Part shown: positions 41,122 to 49,669 of the stretch, in pieces
How positions within the stretch are numbered: the first letter of the stretch is position 1
Layout: each line of letters begins with the position of its first letter
DNA from: Paenibacillus graminis
GTDB lineage: Bacteria; Bacillota; Bacilli; Paenibacillales; Paenibacillaceae
Assembly: GCF_000758705.1 (NCBI RefSeq)
Contig: NZ_CP009287.1
Span: forward strand, 2,976,001 to 3,040,000
DNA: 64,000 nt
Direction of reading: 5' to 3'
Translations under genes and position numbers: made by a program
The notes under the pieces: generated by a model
Database searches by the model: none
Seen by the model: the letters and a program-made list of their open reading frames with translations, nothing else
What the model was told of the DNA's origin: nothing

Positions 41122-41988
41122 ATGACAACAGCAGCAACATTGCCGCAAACGTTGGAAATTGGACGGGTGCAGCTTCGGGCAAGCAATCTGGATCGTTCGC
41201 TCGCTTTTTATCAGAATGTGGTAGGACTGAAGGTGCTGCGCCAGAGCGGGCGCGAAGTGGAGATGACAGCGGATGGCCAGCATGTGCTCCTGGTGCTGCG
41301 GGAGATTAACAGCGCGCGGGTGCTCCGGCGCAATTCGGCAGCGGGGCTCTATCACTTTGCCATTCTGGTGCCTGACCGTCCCAGTCTGGGACTGGTGCTG
41401 CGCAATCTGATTGATTCCGGGATTCACATCGGTCAGGGCGATCATCTGGTTAGTGAGGCGCTGTACATTCAAGATCCGGATAATAACGGAATTGAGCTGT
41501 ACCGCGACCGGCCGCGGGATACATGGAAGCATGAAGCGAACGGGAATGTGGTAATGACCACGGACCCGGTAGATGTGGATGGACTGCTGGCTGCTTCTGA
41601 AGGCTTGTCCTGGACGGGACTGCCTGCAGGCACCGTGATCGGGCATGTTCATTTTCACGTGGGCGATCTTGGCGAAGCCAAGAAATTCTACGTCGATACG
41701 CTGGGCTTCGAGCAGACTGCACATTACGGTGATGCAGCGATGTTCATCTCAGCGGGGGGATACCACCACCATATGGGGTTGAATATTTGGGCGGGTCAAG
41801 GGGCTCCGGCTGCACCGGCGGATGCGGCGGGCATTGACTATTTTACCCTGCTGCTGCCAAGTATTCTGGAACGTGATGCAGTGGCTGAGCGGGTCCGCAC
41901 CGCCGGATACCGGGTGGATGAAGCCGGTGGGGTTGTTACGATTACCGATCCATGGAACATAGGCATTAAGCTGCTGGTGAAGCTGTAA
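41122..41988 (+). CDS. catE: VOC-family ring-cleaving dioxygenase-like protein (CatE-type)
   Basis: 288 aa with two tandem VOC (betaalphabetabetabeta) modules. ATG 41122 follows CAGGAGGGG. Module 1 starts IGRVQLRASNLDRSLAFYQNVVGL; module 2 starts IGHVHFHVGDLGEAKKFYVDTLGFE. Likely metal ligands are His in IGHVHFHV, His in YHHHMGLNIW, and Glu in NGIELY. It closely resembles B. subtilis CatE (catechol-2,3-dioxygenase), which protects against catechols and quinones. The upstream operator suggests inducible expression. Confidence 0.85.
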   Translation: MTTAATLPQTLEIGRVQLRASNLDRSLAFYQNVVGLKVLRQSGREVEMTADGQHVLLVLREINSARVLRRNSAAGLYHFAILVPDRPSLGLVLRNLIDSGIHIGQGDHLVSEALYIQDPDNNGIELYRDRPRDTWKHEANGNVVMTTDPVDVDGLLAASEGLSWTGLPAGTVIGHVHFHVGDLGEAKKFYVDTLGFEQTAHYGDAAMFISAGGYHHHMGLNIWAGQGAPAAPADAAGIDYFTLLLPSILERDAVAERVRTAGYRVDEAGGVVTITDPWNIGIKLLVKL

Positions 41989-42001
41989 AAAACGCTAAAA
42001 C

Positions 42002-42052
42002 TTGTTCATTTTCGCTCATTCCCCTATAATATGTGGGAATAAATGAGCGAAA
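42002..42052 (+). promoter_or_regulatory. Promoter overlapped by an 11-bp inverted repeat upstream of the GT14 gene
   Basis: TTGTTC (42002-42007), 17 bases, TATAAT (42025-42030). TTTCGCTCATT (42010-42020) and AATGAGCGAAA (42042-42052) are perfect inverted arms bracketing the -10 box; the right arm runs into the AAAGG ribosome binding site. It looks like an operator for a dimeric regulator. Confidence 0.6.
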
Positions 42053-42063
42053 GGATGAATGTC

Positions 42064-42939
42064 TTGCATAATTTCAGAATGGCATATGTTGTCCTTTGTC
42101 ATAAAAATCCGGAGCAGATCAATCTGCTGCTGGAATCGTTAACGGATGAGCATGTGGAATTTTTTCTCCATGTGGACCGGAAAAGCGGGATCGAGGCGCA
42201 AATCCTACACCGGGAAGACATTCATTTTGTGAAGCAGCCTGTGGATGTGCAATGGGGCCATTACGGCCAGATTGAGTGTATTCTTAAAAGCTTTGAGCTG
42301 ATCAAGGCGCATGGACACTTCGATTACATTCATATTATAAGCGGTCAGGATCTGCCGCTGGTTCCGAACCGGACGATTGTTGACTTCTTTAAGGAAAATC
42401 AAGGGAAAGAATTCGTCAAACATCTGCAGCTGCCAAACGAAACGGAAATGTGGGGCTGTATGTATAGAGTGTCTGTGTACTATCCGAGGGTTCTCGTCTC
42501 CCGGGCCAAGGCCGTCTCGGAAATCCGCAACCGCTACATCAATCTGGTAATGTCGGTGCCGATGCTGAAGCGCAGCCTGAAGCACCTGCCGGATGCTCTG
42601 TATAAGGGCTCGAACTGGATGTCGGTTACGGGAGAATGTATGGAGTATATTTTGGAGTATATCCGCACTAATCCGGGCTATGTCCGTTTATTTAAAAACT
42701 CCTTTTGCGGAGACGAAATCTTTTTTCATAGTATTATCTTGAACAGCAGGTTCAAGCATAAGGTGATCAATGAAATCAAACGTTATACCGATTGGGAGAC
42801 CGGACCGGAATTTCCGAGGACACTGCGGGCGGAGGATTACGAACGAATCCGGCAAAAGGGAACCGGATGCTTCTGGGGCCGCAAGTTTGATCTGGATGTG
42901 GACCGGGAGATCGTTCAGGATATCCTGCAGCTGGCCTAA
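42064..42939 (+). CDS. Core-2/I-branching beta-1,6-N-acetylglucosaminyltransferase-like (GT14)
   Basis: 291-aa glycosyltransferase. TTG 42064, eight bases after GAAAGGA, is preferred; the ATG at 42043 would sit only a few bases from the predicted transcription start. Family features: YVVLCHKNPEQINLLLESL, FFLHVDRKS, IISGQDLPLVP, KGSNWMSVTGECMEYILEYI and FCGDEIFFHSIILNS. Bacterial members decorate surface polysaccharides. No membrane anchor or signal is seen, so it would act in the cytoplasm. The acceptor is unknown. Confidence 0.88.
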   Translation: MHNFRMAYVVLCHKNPEQINLLLESLTDEHVEFFLHVDRKSGIEAQILHREDIHFVKQPVDVQWGHYGQIECILKSFELIKAHGHFDYIHIISGQDLPLVPNRTIVDFFKENQGKEFVKHLQLPNETEMWGCMYRVSVYYPRVLVSRAKAVSEIRNRYINLVMSVPMLKRSLKHLPDALYKGSNWMSVTGECMEYILEYIRTNPGYVRLFKNSFCGDEIFFHSIILNSRFKHKVINEIKRYTDWETGPEFPRTLRAEDYERIRQKGTGCFWGRKFDLDVDREIVQDILQLA

Positions 42940-42967
42940 ATCACCACTACTCAAAAGAATTAATGTA

Positions 42968-43009
42968 AAGCAGGAGCTGGACCGGCTTAGACTGGTCCGG
43001 CTCCTGCTT
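42968..43009. terminator. Hairpin between convergent GT14 and MBL genes
   Basis: AAGCAGGAGCTGGACC pairs with GGTCCGGCTCCTGCTT, one mismatch. The T-run is weak on the plus strand, but the position suggests a two-way terminator. Confidence 0.7.
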
Positions 43010-43048
43010 GTTACGTTCGCTCAGGCATACCCGCATATGGGCCGGAGA

Positions 43049-43804
43049 CTAATTGCCTCCTTGCGCCAGTTCGGCAATCCGGCGGTTGACGCCGCCCCTG
43101 AACAGGCCCCCGTGATAGCAAATGACCTGGTCGATTTCAAAATCAGCAAATTTATGCAGAGACCGGAGGGCTCCAGCCATGTCAGGTGTAGCTGCTGCAT
43201 CGGGACCGCATAGCTCACCTCCGCGCACAGTGAGCGCATCGGCTGCAATCAGCGTGCGGCTGGCCTGATGGTACAGGCTCAGATGGCCCGGACTGTGCCC
43301 GGGAGTATGAATGACAGTAATTCCGCCGGCAATGGGCAAAAGCTCGCCGCCTAAAAGCGTCTGGTCCACTCTTCCTTTGGGAGGATGAGCCAGCACATGC
43401 AGAAAAGCCCGCTTCCATTCCTCCGATATGTTCTGGGGGAGCATGGCTTCGGCGGCGGCCAGCGCTTCTGGAGTGTGCTTCAACAGCATTTTGTCGCCTT
43501 CAATATAAGGCCGCTCGATTTCATGCGCGAGAACGGTGATTTCGGATTCGCTCTGTTCCAGAAGGGCAGGCAGGCTTCCGATATGATCGATATCCTGGTG
43601 AGTGATGAGGATGGTCCGCACAAGGTTCCAAGGCACAGAGGCTGCAGCCGCAGCCTCCTTGAACTTTTGCGCTGCTCCGGGAACTCCGGTGTCGACCAGT
43701 ACTGCCTCTTCTTCGTCCCAGATCAAGGCAGGATAGAACGTGTCCGTCCCTCCCATGACGGGGACCGAAATTTCCAGCATTTCAATTCCTTTGGCGATAT
43801 ACAT
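43049..43804 (-). CDS. MBL-fold metallo-hydrolase
   Basis: 251 aa. ATG 43804 follows ACGGAGG. The metal site reads ITHQDIDHIGS (the HxDxDH variant of HxHxDH), with His in VIHTPGHSPGHLSLY, Asp in IAADALTV and His in VICYHGG. It resembles YflN/hydroxyacylglutathione hydrolase-type enzymes. The first metal-binding His is Gln/Asp-shifted (THQDIDH), seen in many proteins of this subgroup. Substrate unknown. Confidence 0.88.
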   Translation of the reverse strand: MYIAKGIEMLEISVPVMGGTDTFYPALIWDEEEAVLVDTGVPGAAQKFKEAAAAASVPWNLVRTILITHQDIDHIGSLPALLEQSESEITVLAHEIERPYIEGDKMLLKHTPEALAAAEAMLPQNISEEWKRAFLHVLAHPPKGRVDQTLLGGELLPIAGGITVIHTPGHSPGHLSLYHQASRTLIAADALTVRGGELCGPDAAATPDMAGALRSLHKFADFEIDQVICYHGGLFRGGVNRRIAELAQGGN

Positions 43805-43958
43805 GATATCCCTCCGTTACAAAAGATAGATTGATTTGTGCCGTTAGGCTAATGCATATCATACGCAAACTCATTATTATTTTCAACATCAAAATATTAT
43901 ATTATAACATAAATAAATATTTTTGTCAATGGATTAAACGGTGAACAATATGGGTTTT

Positions 43959-44022
43959 ATGTAAAGCTGGCTTTACATTTCATGCGGAAAATGATATGCT
44001 GAATGTAAAGCTAGCTTTACAT
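43959..44022 (+). promoter_or_regulatory. Two palindromic operators and promoter of the XRE gene
   Basis: ATGTAAAGCTGGCTTTACAT (43959-43978) and ATGTAAAGCTAGCTTTACAT (44003-44022, perfect) have centres 44 bp apart. The first carries the -35 TTTACA (43972-43977), 17 bases from the -10 TATGCT (43995-44000); the second lies over the transcription start. Autorepression by the XRE protein is the simplest reading. Confidence 0.75.
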
Positions 44023-44039
44023 AACCGGGAGGAACAGCG

Positions 44040-44240
44040 ATGAAGAATAAGCTTGAGGCAATCCGGAAGCAGCAGGGCATCAAGCAGGAGGAGCTTGCGG
44101 AGGCTCTGGAGGTGTCAAGGCAGACGATTTGCTCCCTGGAGAACGGGAGGTACAATCCGTCGATCATCCTGGCGTTTAAGCTGGCAAGATACTTCAAACT
44201 GAGCATCGAGGATATTTTTGAATATGAGGAGGAGGGGTAG
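44040..44240 (+). CDS. XRE-family helix-turn-helix regulator (YozG-like)
   Basis: 66-aa DNA-binding protein consisting only of the HTH: KLEAIRKQQGIKQEELAEALEVSRQTICSLENGRYNPSI (in parts). ATG 44040 follows CGGGAGG. It belongs to the small YozG/Cro-like family that often precedes a membrane protein gene. Two 20-bp palindromes flank its promoter, consistent with autoregulation. The usual DUF2178-type membrane partner is not found; a 37-codon frame follows instead. Confidence 0.92.
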   Translation: MKNKLEAIRKQQGIKQEELAEALEVSRQTICSLENGRYNPSIILAFKLARYFKLSIEDIFEYEEEG

Positions 44241-44241
44241 T

Positions 44242-44355
44242 GTGAGGCTGATCTATTCGCCTGCCGGAAGGCTGCCGAAGTCCAGGATGAGCGGAAATTC
44301 CCCGGAGCTGGTGCTGGCAATCGGATTATCCAATTACTATACTAAGAGAATGTGA
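44242..44355 (+). CDS. Possible 37-residue protein or remnant after the XRE gene
   Basis: GTG 44242 lies four bases after GGAGGGG, and the frame stays open to TGA 44353. The peptide (RLIYSPAGRLPKSRM, LVLAIGLSNYYTKRM) is not recognised. It could be the remains of the membrane partner normally encoded after such XRE genes, or a real small protein. Confidence 0.3.
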   Translation: MRLIYSPAGRLPKSRMSGNSPELVLAIGLSNYYTKRM

Positions 44356-44394
44356 AGCTGAATGTAGCTTAAATATCAGGGGAGGTTGATGGGA

Positions 44395-46416
44395 GTGGAG
44401 ACATTTCTTGCTGTGCTTTTAATGCTGGGACTGATCGCAGTCTCCAACATCGTGAACCGGTTTATCCCTTTTGTGCCGGTTCCCCTGATCCAGATTGGAC
44501 TGGGTGTTATTGCTGCGGTCATTCCAACGGGTATACATATGTCCTTTGAGCCGGAGCTGTTTTTTGTGCTGTTCATTGCGCCGCTGCTGTTCAATGACGG
44601 GAGGCGCACACCGCGCGACGAGCTGTGGAATCTCAGGGCTCCCATTCTGCTGCTGGCGCTGGGGCTGGTCTTTGCCACTGTATTTGTAGCCGGGTATGCC
44701 ATCCACTGGATGATTCCGTCGATACCGCTGGCAGCTTCCTTTGCACTCGCAGCCATTCTATCGCCTACGGATGCCGTTGCGGTCAGTGCGCTGGCCGGGA
44801 AGGTGCATCTGCCGAAGAGTATCCACCGGATTCTTGAAGGCGAATCGCTGATGAATGATGCTTCCGGTCTGGTCGCCTTCAAGTTTGCCATCGCGGCGGC
44901 AGTAACCGGAATGTTTTCGCTGCCCAAGGCAACGGTCAGCTTTGTGCTGATCGCGGCAGGGGGCCTGCTGCTCGGAGCACTGCTGTCGTTTGTGCTGATC
45001 CGGCTTAGTGTATTTATCCGCAGGTTCGGTATGGAGGATGTCACGATTCATGTGCTGCTGCAGATCCTCACGCCATTTATTATTTATTTGGTCAGCGAAG
45101 AAATTGGCGTGTCGGGTATCCTCGCCGTGGTAGCAGGCGGCGTGATGTTTGCTATTGAGAAGGACCGTGCTGTATCTCCGCAATACAAACTGCAGCTTGT
45201 ATCGGCAAGCACATGGTCGGTGCTGCTGCTGATCCTGAATGGTCTGGTCTTTCTGATCCTTGGCGTGTCAGTTCCAGACGTCGTTGAAGTGATCTACCGC
45301 GACAGTACCTTGAACAACTTCATGGTGGCAGGGTATGTACTGGCGATAACGGCATTGCTGATTGTGCTGCGGTTTCTCTGGGTGTATGCCTATTCCCTGT
45401 TTGAGAGCCGCAGGCTGAAGACAACGAGATCACCGCTGAAGTCACAGCTGATTACTTCAATCTCGGGTGTGCGGGGGGCGGTAACGCTGGCCGGTGCGTT
45501 CTCTATTCCGCTGGTACTGGGAGACGGTTCTCCGTTCCCGCAGCGGGATCTGATTATTGCCCTTGCGGCTGGGGTTATTCTGATGTCACTGATTATTGCC
45601 AGCATCTTTCTGCCGCTGCTGGCGGACGAGGAAGAGACGGTTGTGGTGGAGCGCGTGTCGGCCAATTCGGAGCTGACCGCAAGATCAGTGGTGATTGACG
45701 CCGGAATGAGCATGCTGCGAAGCCTGATCACTGAGAATCCCCAGCCCGCGAACCAGCCCGCACTGCTGGAATTCACGGACAAAATCGACAAGCTCTGCGC
45801 TCCAAAAGCAGCCGATGATCCGGAAGCGGAACGCTTCCGGCAGCTGGGGGTTCAGGCCAAGCGGAGTGCTATTGCCGCGGAGCGCTCCGAACTGCGGAGG
45901 ATGCTGGAGAATGGCTCCATCGCTGCTCCTGTAGCGTCGAAGATGGAAGAGCTGCTGGACCATAAGGAAGCCTTGCTGTGCAAGCGGCTGGATACGCAGA
46001 TCAAATTCTCTCTTACTGAAATTCAGCGTCTGTTCTCGGGTTTATTCTCCGGCCGGCTGAACGGGGATGAGGGGCGGCAGGCGGCGCAGAATGCTGAAAG
46101 CGCCCGGACCGCGAAGATTTCAATGTGCCAGGCCGCCATCTCTGCCGTCAGCGCTGATATGAGCGAAGAGAACCGTCTGGCCTCACAGAAGGTCATTGAC
46201 AAGTACGAGCAGATGGAGTCCCGGCTAATTGAGGGAGACGGCTGGATTAAGGACGGAGTTGTCGATGATCACAAGCTTGAACTGAAGCTCCAGGCCATAC
46301 AGGAACAACGGAATACCGTCCAGCAAATGTATCAGGATGGGGCGATTAATCTGAAAATCGCCGGTAAGCTGCGTAAATTTGTCGATCAACTGGAAACAGC
46401 GATCTGGGAGGACTAA
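44395..46416 (+). CDS. nhaK: CPA1-type Na+/H+ antiporter, NhaK-like
   Basis: 673-aa membrane antiporter. GTG 44395 is nine bases after GGGGAGG; TTG 44386 and ATG 44389 are closer than usual. About twelve membrane segments span ~1-410, with ILSPTDAVAV (conserved Asp), LEGESLMNDASGLVAFK (the NDA motif) and SGVRGAVTLAGAFSIP. A long cytoplasmic tail (~420-673) is mainly helical. The layout and length match B. subtilis NhaK (YvgP). Exchanges Na+, K+ or Li+ for protons in alkaline or salt stress. Its stop overlaps the start of the next gene, so the two are co-translated. Confidence 0.92.
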   Translation: METFLAVLLMLGLIAVSNIVNRFIPFVPVPLIQIGLGVIAAVIPTGIHMSFEPELFFVLFIAPLLFNDGRRTPRDELWNLRAPILLLALGLVFATVFVAGYAIHWMIPSIPLAASFALAAILSPTDAVAVSALAGKVHLPKSIHRILEGESLMNDASGLVAFKFAIAAAVTGMFSLPKATVSFVLIAAGGLLLGALLSFVLIRLSVFIRRFGMEDVTIHVLLQILTPFIIYLVSEEIGVSGILAVVAGGVMFAIEKDRAVSPQYKLQLVSASTWSVLLLILNGLVFLILGVSVPDVVEVIYRDSTLNNFMVAGYVLAITALLIVLRFLWVYAYSLFESRRLKTTRSPLKSQLITSISGVRGAVTLAGAFSIPLVLGDGSPFPQRDLIIALAAGVILMSLIIASIFLPLLADEEETVVVERVSANSELTARSVVIDAGMSMLRSLITENPQPANQPALLEFTDKIDKLCAPKAADDPEAERFRQLGVQAKRSAIAAERSELRRMLENGSIAAPVASKMEELLDHKEALLCKRLDTQIKFSLTEIQRLFSGLFSGRLNGDEGRQAAQNAESARTAKISMCQAAISAVSADMSEENRLASQKVIDKYEQMESRLIEGDGWIKDGVVDDHKLELKLQAIQEQRNTVQQMYQDGAINLKIAGKLRKFVDQLETAIWED

Positions 46417-46946
46417 TGATGGAGGAAACAGCAGCAAGCAGGTTGTCGTTTACGGAGTTAAGAGAAGAGCATCTGGCTGAGGTAGTCAATATTTATAATT
46501 ATTACGTGCTGAATACGACGGTTTCTTTTCATACTGAGCCGCTGGATGAGGCTTTCATGCGTGAGTCGGTGCTGAACGGTGATCCGCGCTTCAAGTCTTA
46601 CGCCATTCTAGAGAACGGCGAAATGCAGGGGTATGTCCTGATTGCCAGACACAAGAACAAACAGGCCTATGACAGCTCCGGGGAAATCAGCGTTTATCTG
46701 AAGCCGGGCAGCAGCGGGAAGGGACTCGGAGGGAAGGCGCTCAGCTTTATTGAGGAGCGTGCGGCCGAGCTTGATTTTCATGTGCTGGTGGCAACAGTAT
46801 GTGCGGACAATGAACCCAGCCGCCGGCTGTTTACCAGACACGGATATGAGCAAAGCGCTTTGTTCAAAGAAATCGGCAGCAAATTCGGCAGATGGCTGGA
46901 TATCGCAAGCTACCAAAAAATTATCGGCCGGCAAGCTTGCCTGTAA
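46416..46946 (+). CDS. GNAT acetyltransferase, phosphinothricin-acetyltransferase-like
   Basis: 176 aa (175 if the second ATG, 46419, is used). GGGAGG precedes both. Typical of the PAT/YncA group: LREEHLAEVVNIYNYYVLNTTVSF, YVLIARHKNKQAYDSSGEISVYLKPGSSGKGLGGKAL and FHVLVATVCADNEPSRRLFTRHGYEQ (in parts). Overlap with the antiporter gene by one base (TAATG). Likely an amino-acid or methionine-sulfone type N-acetyltransferase; the link to the antiporter is positional only. Confidence 0.88.
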   Translation: MMEETAASRLSFTELREEHLAEVVNIYNYYVLNTTVSFHTEPLDEAFMRESVLNGDPRFKSYAILENGEMQGYVLIARHKNKQAYDSSGEISVYLKPGSSGKGLGGKALSFIEERAAELDFHVLVATVCADNEPSRRLFTRHGYEQSALFKEIGSKFGRWLDIASYQKIIGRQACL

Positions 46947-46951
46947 AATTC

Positions 46952-46995
46952 AAAACGGCTGCTGCTGTCCTTCATTGGACAGCAGCAGCCGTTTT
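46952..46995. terminator. Perfect 19-bp terminator hairpin between convergent genes
   Basis: AAAACGGCTGCTGCTGTCC and its exact complement around TTCATT; T-rich on both strands, serving the GNAT gene and the converging exporter operon. Confidence 0.92.
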
Positions 46996-47049
46996 GTCCG
47001 TTTCCGGGAGCCGGACTATGCTAATGGGGTTGTGCCTTGCACGGTGCTC

Positions 47050-47481
47050 CTATGTGCTTCGGCCGTTCTTCCGCCGGAACATCTGTCCCAGCACCTCGCT
47101 GAACACAAGGCCGGTTGCGATCGCTCCGCTGAGCAGCAGGGCCTGGACGGCAAACTGGATGGCCAGATTGTTGTCATTCTCGACGAACTTGCGCATGGCA
47201 TCATACGCCAGGCCGCCCGGGACCAGCGGGATAATGCCGCCGATACTGAAAATGATGACCGGCATTTTGAAGGACCGGGCAAAGAGCTGGCTGATCACCC
47301 CGACCACCACGGTGGCCGCAAAGGTGGCTACAATGGTGTCCCATTTTGCGTCGAGCTGCAGATACAGCATCCAGCCCACCATCCCGGCAAACCCGCATTG
47401 AACTAAGGCGCGCACCGGCGCATTGAACAGAATGCAGAAGGTGGCAGCGGCAATAAAACTGGTTATCAGTTGCAAAATCAT
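47050..47481 (-). CDS. Threonine/serine exporter, small subunit (DUF3815, YjjB-like)
   Basis: 143-aa membrane protein with four to five helices (LITSFIAAATFCILFNAP, FAATVVVGVISQLFA, VIIFSIGGIIPLVPGGLAY). The IPLVPGG motif is the ThrE C-terminal half signature. ATG 47481 follows AGAGGTAA. It is split from the larger DUF1212 subunit, as in the YjjP/YjjB type. Substrate may be threonine/serine or a dicarboxylate such as succinate. Confidence 0.9.
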   Translation of the reverse strand: MILQLITSFIAAATFCILFNAPVRALVQCGFAGMVGWMLYLQLDAKWDTIVATFAATVVVGVISQLFARSFKMPVIIFSIGGIIPLVPGGLAYDAMRKFVENDNNLAIQFAVQALLLSGAIATGLVFSEVLGQMFRRKNGRST

Positions 47482-47508
47482 GAACAGGTTACCTCTTTCA
47501 CATGGAGA

Positions 47509-48276
47509 TCAAAAAAATGACAGCACAAGTCCAATGCCTGTCCCGATCGCAAACGCCGTCAGGAACGCATCGGCTCCCTTGGAGAGGCCGGAGACCAGAT
47601 GGCCGGCCATCAAATCACGGACCGCATTTGTGATAAGCAGCCCAGGCACTAGCGGCATCACCGACCCGATAATAATCTTGTCCATTTCCTGGCCCACGCC
47701 GAGCCTCACCGAGAAAAAGGCGAGCAGTCCGATCAGAAACGAGGCGGTGAATTCTGCGAAGAACCGGATCTGTACAAGCCGGTGCAGGTATGTGGCTGCG
47801 GCGAACCCGAGACCGGACACGAAGAGGGCAGGAAGGGCATCCCACAGGCTGCCTTTGAACATGACCGTGAAGCAGGCTCCTGTTAGAGCAGCGGCTGCAA
47901 TCTGCACCCAAGCGGGATAAGCATGGGCCGCATCGTCCACTACGCCCAGCCGTTCACGGGCTTCATTGGCCGTGATCTGGCGTTCACTCAATCGCCGTGA
48001 GATGTCGTTAACCTCGGAAACCTTCTGCAGATCGGTCGTCCGCTCGGCAATCCGGAACAGCTTCACCGGCTCCGTCCGGCTGGTGGTGAACATAATGACC
48101 GTTGGCGTTACGTAGCTGTGTGCGCCCGGAAAGCCGAGCGATGCCGCCATACGGCTCATGGTGTCTTCCACGCGGTAGGTCTCCGCACCGCTTTGCAGCA
48201 TGATTTTGCCGGCCAGCAGGCACAGGTCGATAATGTCATGCGTAGAAGTATTGCTGTTGCTGCTTGTGCTATCCAA
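47509..48276 (-). CDS. Threonine/serine exporter, large subunit (DUF1212, YjjP-like)
   Basis: 255 aa. TTG 48276 follows GGGGAGG. The soluble N-terminal part (IDLCLLAGKIMLQSGAETYRVEDTMSRMA) has the ThrE amidohydrolase-like signature GAETYRVE; the membrane part has about five helices including GSVMPLVPGLLITNAVRDLMAGH. It lies 27 bp upstream of its partner and is the first gene of a two-gene minus-strand operon. Confidence 0.92.
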   Translation of the reverse strand: MDSTSSNSNTSTHDIIDLCLLAGKIMLQSGAETYRVEDTMSRMAASLGFPGAHSYVTPTVIMFTTSRTEPVKLFRIAERTTDLQKVSEVNDISRRLSERQITANEARERLGVVDDAAHAYPAWVQIAAAALTGACFTVMFKGSLWDALPALFVSGLGFAAATYLHRLVQIRFFAEFTASFLIGLLAFFSVRLGVGQEMDKIIIGSVMPLVPGLLITNAVRDLMAGHLVSGLSKGADAFLTAFAIGTGIGLVLSFF

Positions 48277-48494
48277 CTTCGTCGATCCTCCCCTGGAATG
48301 TTATATCTTCGATTGTCGCCGCAATTTCACAAAAGATCAACCATTATTCCTGTGATTCCCTTAAATGTACTTAATGTAAGTATAATCGGAGCCCTTGCTC
48401 AGTAAACAGGAATCCACTGGATGTTCATCGATTGAACGTGATGCTGATAGATGAGGTGTCGAATGCTTTGGGCGCAGGTTACCTGCGATATGTA

Positions 48495-49076
48495 TTATTT
48501 TTCAAGGGTACATAGACCGGTTGCGATCCCGCCGGAGAGGATGGTCAGGATGGAGTGGAGAAAGGTCTCTTTGGAGATCAGCAGGCCGCCGGCTCCAATA
48601 ATCAGGGCATCTGTCAGAAATATGATGACTCCCAGATTGAGCGGAATGTAGCGTTTAATGAACTTGGCCAGCAGATCCGTACCGCCGGTACTCGCTTTGA
48701 ACCGCAGCATAAGCCCAAGACCGGTGCCCATCAGGAAACCGCCAATAATTGCGCTGGAAATTGATCCAAGCTCTACATAATACAGGAAGTAATATTGAAG
48801 CGGGCCGATAAGCTCAATCATAAAGGAGGAGACTAGGAGCCCCAGCACACTGCTGTAAAAAATATCCCGCTCCTTAAGCCAGGCAAGCAGGAAGACGGGA
48901 AGACTGCACAGGATGATGGCCAGTCCGATTTTTGCCCCGGAGATATAATTAATTATGAGGGCAATGCCGATAATTCCCCCATCAAGTATTTTGTAAGGAA
49001 CCAGAAAGAAGTTCGTGCCTGTGGCGATCAGCAAGCTTGCGAGAAAGATAACGGCATACTTGGGGATAGCGTGCAT
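48495..49076 (-). CDS. YitT-family membrane protein lacking DUF2179
   Basis: 193 aa. ATG 49076 is nine bases after GGAG; the ATG at 49085 overlaps the site. Five to six helices (YAVIFLASLLIATGTNFFLVPY, GGIIGIALIINYISG, AKIGLAIILCSLPVFLLAW). The internal repeat GGFLMGTGLGLMLRFKASTGGTDLLAKF is the YitT core. Full YitT proteins (~280 aa) carry a C-terminal cytoplasmic DUF2179 domain, missing here, so this is the short form. Function unknown. Confidence 0.88.
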   Translation of the reverse strand: MHAIPKYAVIFLASLLIATGTNFFLVPYKILDGGIIGIALIINYISGAKIGLAIILCSLPVFLLAWLKERDIFYSSVLGLLVSSFMIELIGPLQYYFLYYVELGSISSAIIGGFLMGTGLGLMLRFKASTGGTDLLAKFIKRYIPLNLGVIIFLTDALIIGAGGLLISKETFLHSILTILSGGIATGLCTLEK

Positions 49077-49163
49077 ATTCAACATCTCCAGACCTAAGGC
49101 ATGTCTTCGCCTACAACATGTCTTAATGAATATGCGTTCATATGGAAAAAAATAGCTAAAGCG

Positions 49164-49185
49164 AAAAAAAAACCTGCTGCGCAGG
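49164..49185 (-). terminator. Possible minus-strand terminator or attenuator upstream of the YitT gene
   Basis: Read on the minus strand, CCTGC-GCA-GCAGG is followed by nine T, about 90 bp before the YitT start. The stem is only five base pairs. No minus-strand gene lies upstream (49186-49385), so it may control read-through into the YitT gene. Nothing else is seen in 49077-49385. Confidence 0.4.
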
Positions 49186-49385
49186 ATGATTCGACATAAA
49201 CGAATCCAGTTTCTTCAGTTAGCAGCGGCGCATATCCTCCAATTGCCGTTAAGAACTCCTATTACATACCTCTCTCTCTAAAAGGATGAACGTGATATAG
49301 CATGTCTAGCAACAGCGGTTTTATTCGAAGACGATGCCTTATGAAAAGCATACTTGAAATTTACAGCAGGGCAGGAGTGATACGA

Positions 49386-49607
49386 ATGAGCTTTATCTAT
49401 AAAGTGCTGGTGAGCGATATGGAACTGCTGGCAGCCGCGTTGTCTGAAGTCAATGTAACCGTAGCCGTAAAAAGCGGAGCGGGGGTTGTGGAGCCCGGAG
49501 GGCCGATCAGGGCCTATACTCCTAATTCCGTCCGTATCCGGGGATTGTCCTACAACCGGGAGCTGCATGAATTCCGGGTAACCTTAGAGTGGAAGGAACA
49601 AAATTAG
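49386..49607 (+). CDS. Small hypothetical protein
   Basis: 73 aa. ATG 49386 follows GGAGTGATACGA; the open frame begins further upstream without a site. Sequence FIYKVLVSDMELLAAALSEV, GVVEPGGPIRAYTPNSVRI and HEFRVTLEWKEQN looks like a small mixed alpha/beta fold. No family recognised. The gene is convergent with the AraC gene. Confidence 0.6.
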   Translation: MSFIYKVLVSDMELLAAALSEVNVTVAVKSGAGVVEPGGPIRAYTPNSVRIRGLSYNRELHEFRVTLEWKEQN

Positions 49608-49669
49608 AGCAGCCCCCAGCTCTGGAAGCAGCCTGGCTGGCCGGAATATTCCGTGACCCGACGCCGTGT

